64,000 bases of DNA from Pseudomonas serbica (GTDB lineage Bacteria > Pseudomonadota > Gammaproteobacteria > Pseudomonadales > Pseudomonadaceae): assembly GCF_028823535.1 (NCBI RefSeq), contig NZ_JAQIYM010000020.1, positions 1 through 64,000 on the forward strand. Reading direction: 5' to 3'. Positions 61,576 through 64,000 of this stretch are shown piece after piece. Position 1 is the stretch's first letter, and each line of letters begins with the position of its first letter. Made by a program: the position numbers and the translations under genes. The notes beneath the pieces are model-generated. The model searched no databases. It saw nothing but the letters and a program-made list of their open reading frames with translations, and was not told the origin of the DNA.

Positions 61576-62535
61576 TTACTGGTCGACCTTGTGTTTGGCC
61601 GCATACAGGCACAGCATTTCCATCGCCAGCGTCGCCGCCGCCAATGAGGTGATGTCCGCATTGTCATAGGCCGGCGCCACTTCCACCACATCCATCCCCA
61701 CCAGGTTTATCCCGCGCAAGCCCCCAAGGATTTCCAATGCCTGCACCGTGCTCAAGCCGCCGCACACTGGCGTTCCGGTGCCCGGTGCAAAGGCCGGGTC
61801 GAGGCAGTCGATGTCGAACGTCAGGTACACCGGGTGGTCACCGACCCGGGCGCGAATCGCTTCGACAATCGCGTCGACGCCACGCCGGTGCACCTGCCGC
61901 GCGTCCAGCACCGCAAAACCCTGGTGATCGTCGTTGGTGGTGCGCAAGCCGATCTGCACCGAACGCGACGGATCGACCAACCCTTCTTTGGCCGCATGCC
62001 AGAACATGGTGCCGTGGTCGATACGCTTGCCCTCCTCGTCCGGCCAGGTATCGCTGTGGGCGTCGAAGTGAATCAGCGACAACGCACCGTGCTTGCGCGC
62101 ATGGGCCTTGAGCAACGGATAGGTGATGAAGTGATCGCCGCCGAAGGTCAGCATCGCACTACCAGCATTGAGGATGTGCTCGGCGTGGGCTTCGATCGTT
62201 TCCGGCGTCGACTGCGGCGAACCGTAGTCGAAGTCGCAATCGCCGAAGTCGACCACCGCCAGGTGATCGAAGGGATCGAAGGTCCACGGCCAGTGGCGTT
62301 CCCAGGCGATCCCGGTGGAAGCGGCGCGAATCCCCCGTGGACCGAAGCGGGCGCCGGGGCGGTTGCTGGTCGCGGTGTCGAACGGCACGCCGCTGACCGC
62401 TACGTCGACACCGCGCAAGTCGCGGCTGTAGCGTCGACGCATGAAACTGGTGATGCCGGCGTAGGTGCTTTCGGCGGCGGTGCCATAAAGGCTGGCACGG
62501 GTGATGGCCTGATCGTTTTGAACGGGGACGTCCAT
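61576..62535 (-). CDS. speB: agmatinase
   Basis: A 319-residue ureohydrolase converting agmatine to putrescine and urea. The two-manganese site is visible as GGDHFITYPLL, HFDAHSDTW and FDIDCLDPAFAPGTGTP. It follows Escherichia coli SpeB closely along its length, including VVEVAPAYDNADITSLAAATLA. Guanidinobutyrase is the main alternative activity. It lies 13 bases downstream of a polyamine-binding-protein gene, with a divergent LysR gene beyond, which suggests a polyamine uptake and catabolism unit. Confidence 0.9.
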   Translation of the reverse strand: MDVPVQNDQAITRASLYGTAAESTYAGITSFMRRRYSRDLRGVDVAVSGVPFDTATSNRPGARFGPRGIRAASTGIAWERHWPWTFDPFDHLAVVDFGDCDFDYGSPQSTPETIEAHAEHILNAGSAMLTFGGDHFITYPLLKAHARKHGALSLIHFDAHSDTWPDEEGKRIDHGTMFWHAAKEGLVDPSRSVQIGLRTTNDDHQGFAVLDARQVHRRGVDAIVEAIRARVGDHPVYLTFDIDCLDPAFAPGTGTPVCGGLSTVQALEILGGLRGINLVGMDVVEVAPAYDNADITSLAAATLAMEMLCLYAAKHKVDQ

Positions 62536-62548
62536 TTGAGGTTCCTTG

Positions 62549-63640
62549 TTATTGGCGGCTACGGAAGGTGGTCCACACGCGGGTACGCTGACGCATGTCC
62601 TTGAGGCTCATGCTGCGGTCGGCGTACAAGCGCTCACGAACGCCGGCGGGTGGATAGATGTCCGGGTCGGTGCGCACCGCCTCGTCGACCAACGGCGTCG
62701 CGGCCTGGTTGGCGGTGGCGAAGAACAGAGTGTTGGTCAGCACGGCGACGGATTCGGGGCGCAACATGAACTCGATGAACTGGCGCGCGGCTTCGGGGTG
62801 CGGGGCGTCCTTGGGGATCGCCAGGTTGTCCTGCCACACCAGGGTGCCTTCCTTGGGAATCCGATAGGCGATTTCATAGGGCTTGCCGGCTTTGCGCGCC
62901 TGATCGGCGGCCATGCTGGCGTCGCCGTTGTAGGCCAGCGCCAGGCACACGCTGCCGTTGGCCAGGTCGTTGATCTGCCGGCCGCTGGCGACGTACAGCA
63001 CCGAAGGCTGCAATTGCTGCAACAACGCCTGGGCCGCTTCGAGATCGTCTTTTTGCGTGCTGTACGGATCCTTGCCCAGATAGTGCAACGCCAGGCCGAT
63101 CACCTCTTGCGGCGAATCAATGATCGCGATGCCGCAGTCCTTGAGCTTGCTGGCATATTCCGGTTTGAACAGCAGGTCCAGGCTGTTGAGCGGTACGTTC
63201 GGCAGGCGATGCTGCACTGCTGCGACATTCATCCCCAGCCCCAGGGTGCCCCAAGTGTAAGGCACGCCAAACTGGTTGCCGGGATCGACGGCGGCGAGTT
63301 TTTCCAGCAGGTCCGGATCAAGGTTGGCGTAGCCCTTCAGGCCTTCGTGGGCAATGGCTTGCAACGCACCGGCGGCCAGGCCACGGGCCAGGACGCTGGA
63401 GGACGGCACCACCACGTCATAGCCGCTACCGCCGGTGAGCAGCTTGGTTTCCAGGACTTCCGGCGCATCGAAGGTATCGTAGCGCACGTGAATACCGGTC
63501 TCGCGCTCAAAGCGCTGCAGGGTTTCGGGGGCCACGTAGTCGGCCCAGCTGTAGAGGTTGACCACTTTGTCCTCCGCCTGGGCCGCGGCGGCCATGCCAA
63601 GGAACAGCATGGGGACACACATCTTGAACACAGAAACCAT
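62549..63640 (-). CDS. polyamine ABC transporter substrate-binding protein (PotF/SpuD type)
   Basis: A 363-residue periplasmic binding protein with a signal peptide (about 1-22, AQAE). The mature N terminus VVNLYSWADYVAPETLQRFE is typical of the PotD/PotF family. YDVVVPSSSVLARG and GVPYTWGTLGLGMN contain the polyamine-contact Trp and acidic residues. The ATG at 63640 follows AGGTGATCGTC. No permease or ATPase gene is next to it, so it must share a transporter or act as a sensor. It precedes speB on the same strand. Confidence 0.88.
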   Translation of the reverse strand: MVSVFKMCVPMLFLGMAAAAQAEDKVVNLYSWADYVAPETLQRFERETGIHVRYDTFDAPEVLETKLLTGGSGYDVVVPSSSVLARGLAAGALQAIAHEGLKGYANLDPDLLEKLAAVDPGNQFGVPYTWGTLGLGMNVAAVQHRLPNVPLNSLDLLFKPEYASKLKDCGIAIIDSPQEVIGLALHYLGKDPYSTQKDDLEAAQALLQQLQPSVLYVASGRQINDLANGSVCLALAYNGDASMAADQARKAGKPYEIAYRIPKEGTLVWQDNLAIPKDAPHPEAARQFIEFMLRPESVAVLTNTLFFATANQAATPLVDEAVRTDPDIYPPAGVRERLYADRSMSLKDMRQRTRVWTTFRSRQ

Positions 63641-63741
63641 GACGATCACCTGACCGGGGGAAGTGGCTGCAGGATGCGTCCTCGGTTACATTGGTAAAAT
63701 ATAAAGATTGTTACGCTGACATTATCCAGGAGTAATGTGTG

Positions 63742-64000
63742 ATGCTGGGTCAATTGCATGATCTGGACCTGCAACTGCTGCGTCTGTTTGTCAGCGTCGT
63801 CGAGTGCGGCGGCTTCAGCGCAGCCCAGGGTGAACTGGGGCTGAGCCAGTCGAGCATCAGCCAACAGATGGCCAGACTGGAGACCCGACTCGGCTACCGC
63901 TTGTGCAGCCGTGGCAAGGGCGGATTCCGGATCACGCCCAAAGGCGAACAGTTGCTCAGCGCGACGCGCTGCCTGTTCCAATCCATCGAAGCGTTCCGTC
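63742..64000 (+). CDS. LysR-family regulator, truncated by the window edge
   Basis: The first 86 codons of a LysR-type regulator. After LGQLHDLDLQLLRLFVSVVE come the helix-turn-helix GGFSAAQGELGLSQSSISQQ and then MARLETRLGYRLCSRG, a standard winged-helix N terminus. AGGAG at 63728-63732 supports the ATG at 63742; a GTG one codon earlier is possible. It is divergent from the polyamine-binding-protein gene across 101 bases, so it is likely to regulate that gene and speB. The effector domain lies outside the window. Confidence 0.85.
   Translation, partial: MLGQLHDLDLQLLRLFVSVVECGGFSAAQGELGLSQSSISQQMARLETRLGYRLCSRGKGGFRITPKGEQLLSATRCLFQSIEAFR

Noticed and set aside
60245..61612. 456-codon N-terminal extension of ZapE
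   Set aside because: It is antisense to the aldo/keto reductase and its promoter. ZapE homology starts at 60244.

Overview
The window reads as a chromosome segment from a Pseudomonas of the fluorescens group. The evidence is the GC-rich coding bias, the mtlR-mtlEFGKDYZ polyol cluster, a complete fapABCDEF functional-amyloid operon, Pseudomonas-restricted small families (DUF2790, DUF1652), and many REP-type inverted repeats of the GTGGGAGCG and TGTAGGAGC kinds between genes. I saw no rRNA, tRNA, prophage, insertion sequence or CRISPR array. The last gene (a LysR regulator) runs off the right edge.

Layout. 0.1-10.6 kb is a signalling island: a double-domain KaiC-like ATPase overlapping a hybrid histidine kinase; on the other strand a 1162-residue CHASE3/GAF hybrid kinase with three receivers, then CheR, CheB and a receiver-kinase with touching or overlapping ends; and single-domain response regulators on each side. 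A glycosyltransferase follows. 12-21.7 kb is the mannitol/arabitol/glucitol system: AraC-type activator, ABC importer, mannitol 2-dehydrogenase, xylulokinase and fructokinase, with REP hairpins placed between mtlE and mtlF and between mtlD and mtlY. 21.7-28.7 kb holds an OprD-type porin, small proteins, ecotin, a threonine deaminase lacking its regulatory domain, a PQQ aldose dehydrogenase and Ku. 28.8-39.1 kb is housekeeping: LpxO, the ABC-F protein YbiT, an MFS exporter, a hydrolase, AzoR, a LysR regulator, UppP, and a PnuC/NadR-like nicotinamide riboside pair. 39.3-46.2 kb is fapA-F with a convergent sigma-54 activator. 46.5-64 kb has a delta-60 repeat protein, NhaB, gnd-zwf, the LPS phosphoethanolamine transferase CptA, a TonB-dependent receptor behind a Fur-like box, a GNAT, a DinB-family protein, ZapE, an aldo/keto reductase, agmatinase and a polyamine-binding protein.

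Most notable reads. (1) The threonine deaminase gene has a complete attenuator: promoter, a 21-codon leader peptide with Ile-Ile-Thr-Ala-Ile beginning at about the predicted transcript start, and three mutually exclusive hairpins ending in a U-rich terminator. (2) A well-spaced sigma-54 promoter lies upstream of fapA, and the adjacent activator belongs to the sigma-54 class, suggesting cis control of amyloid production; a terminator between fapC and fapD would set subunit ratios. (3) The FapC linker holds two unrelated arrays, each seven 24-bp units long. (4) The KaiC/CheR/CheB/hybrid-kinase island is a candidate poorly described signalling system. All functional statements come from reading sequence and family knowledge; no searches were run.
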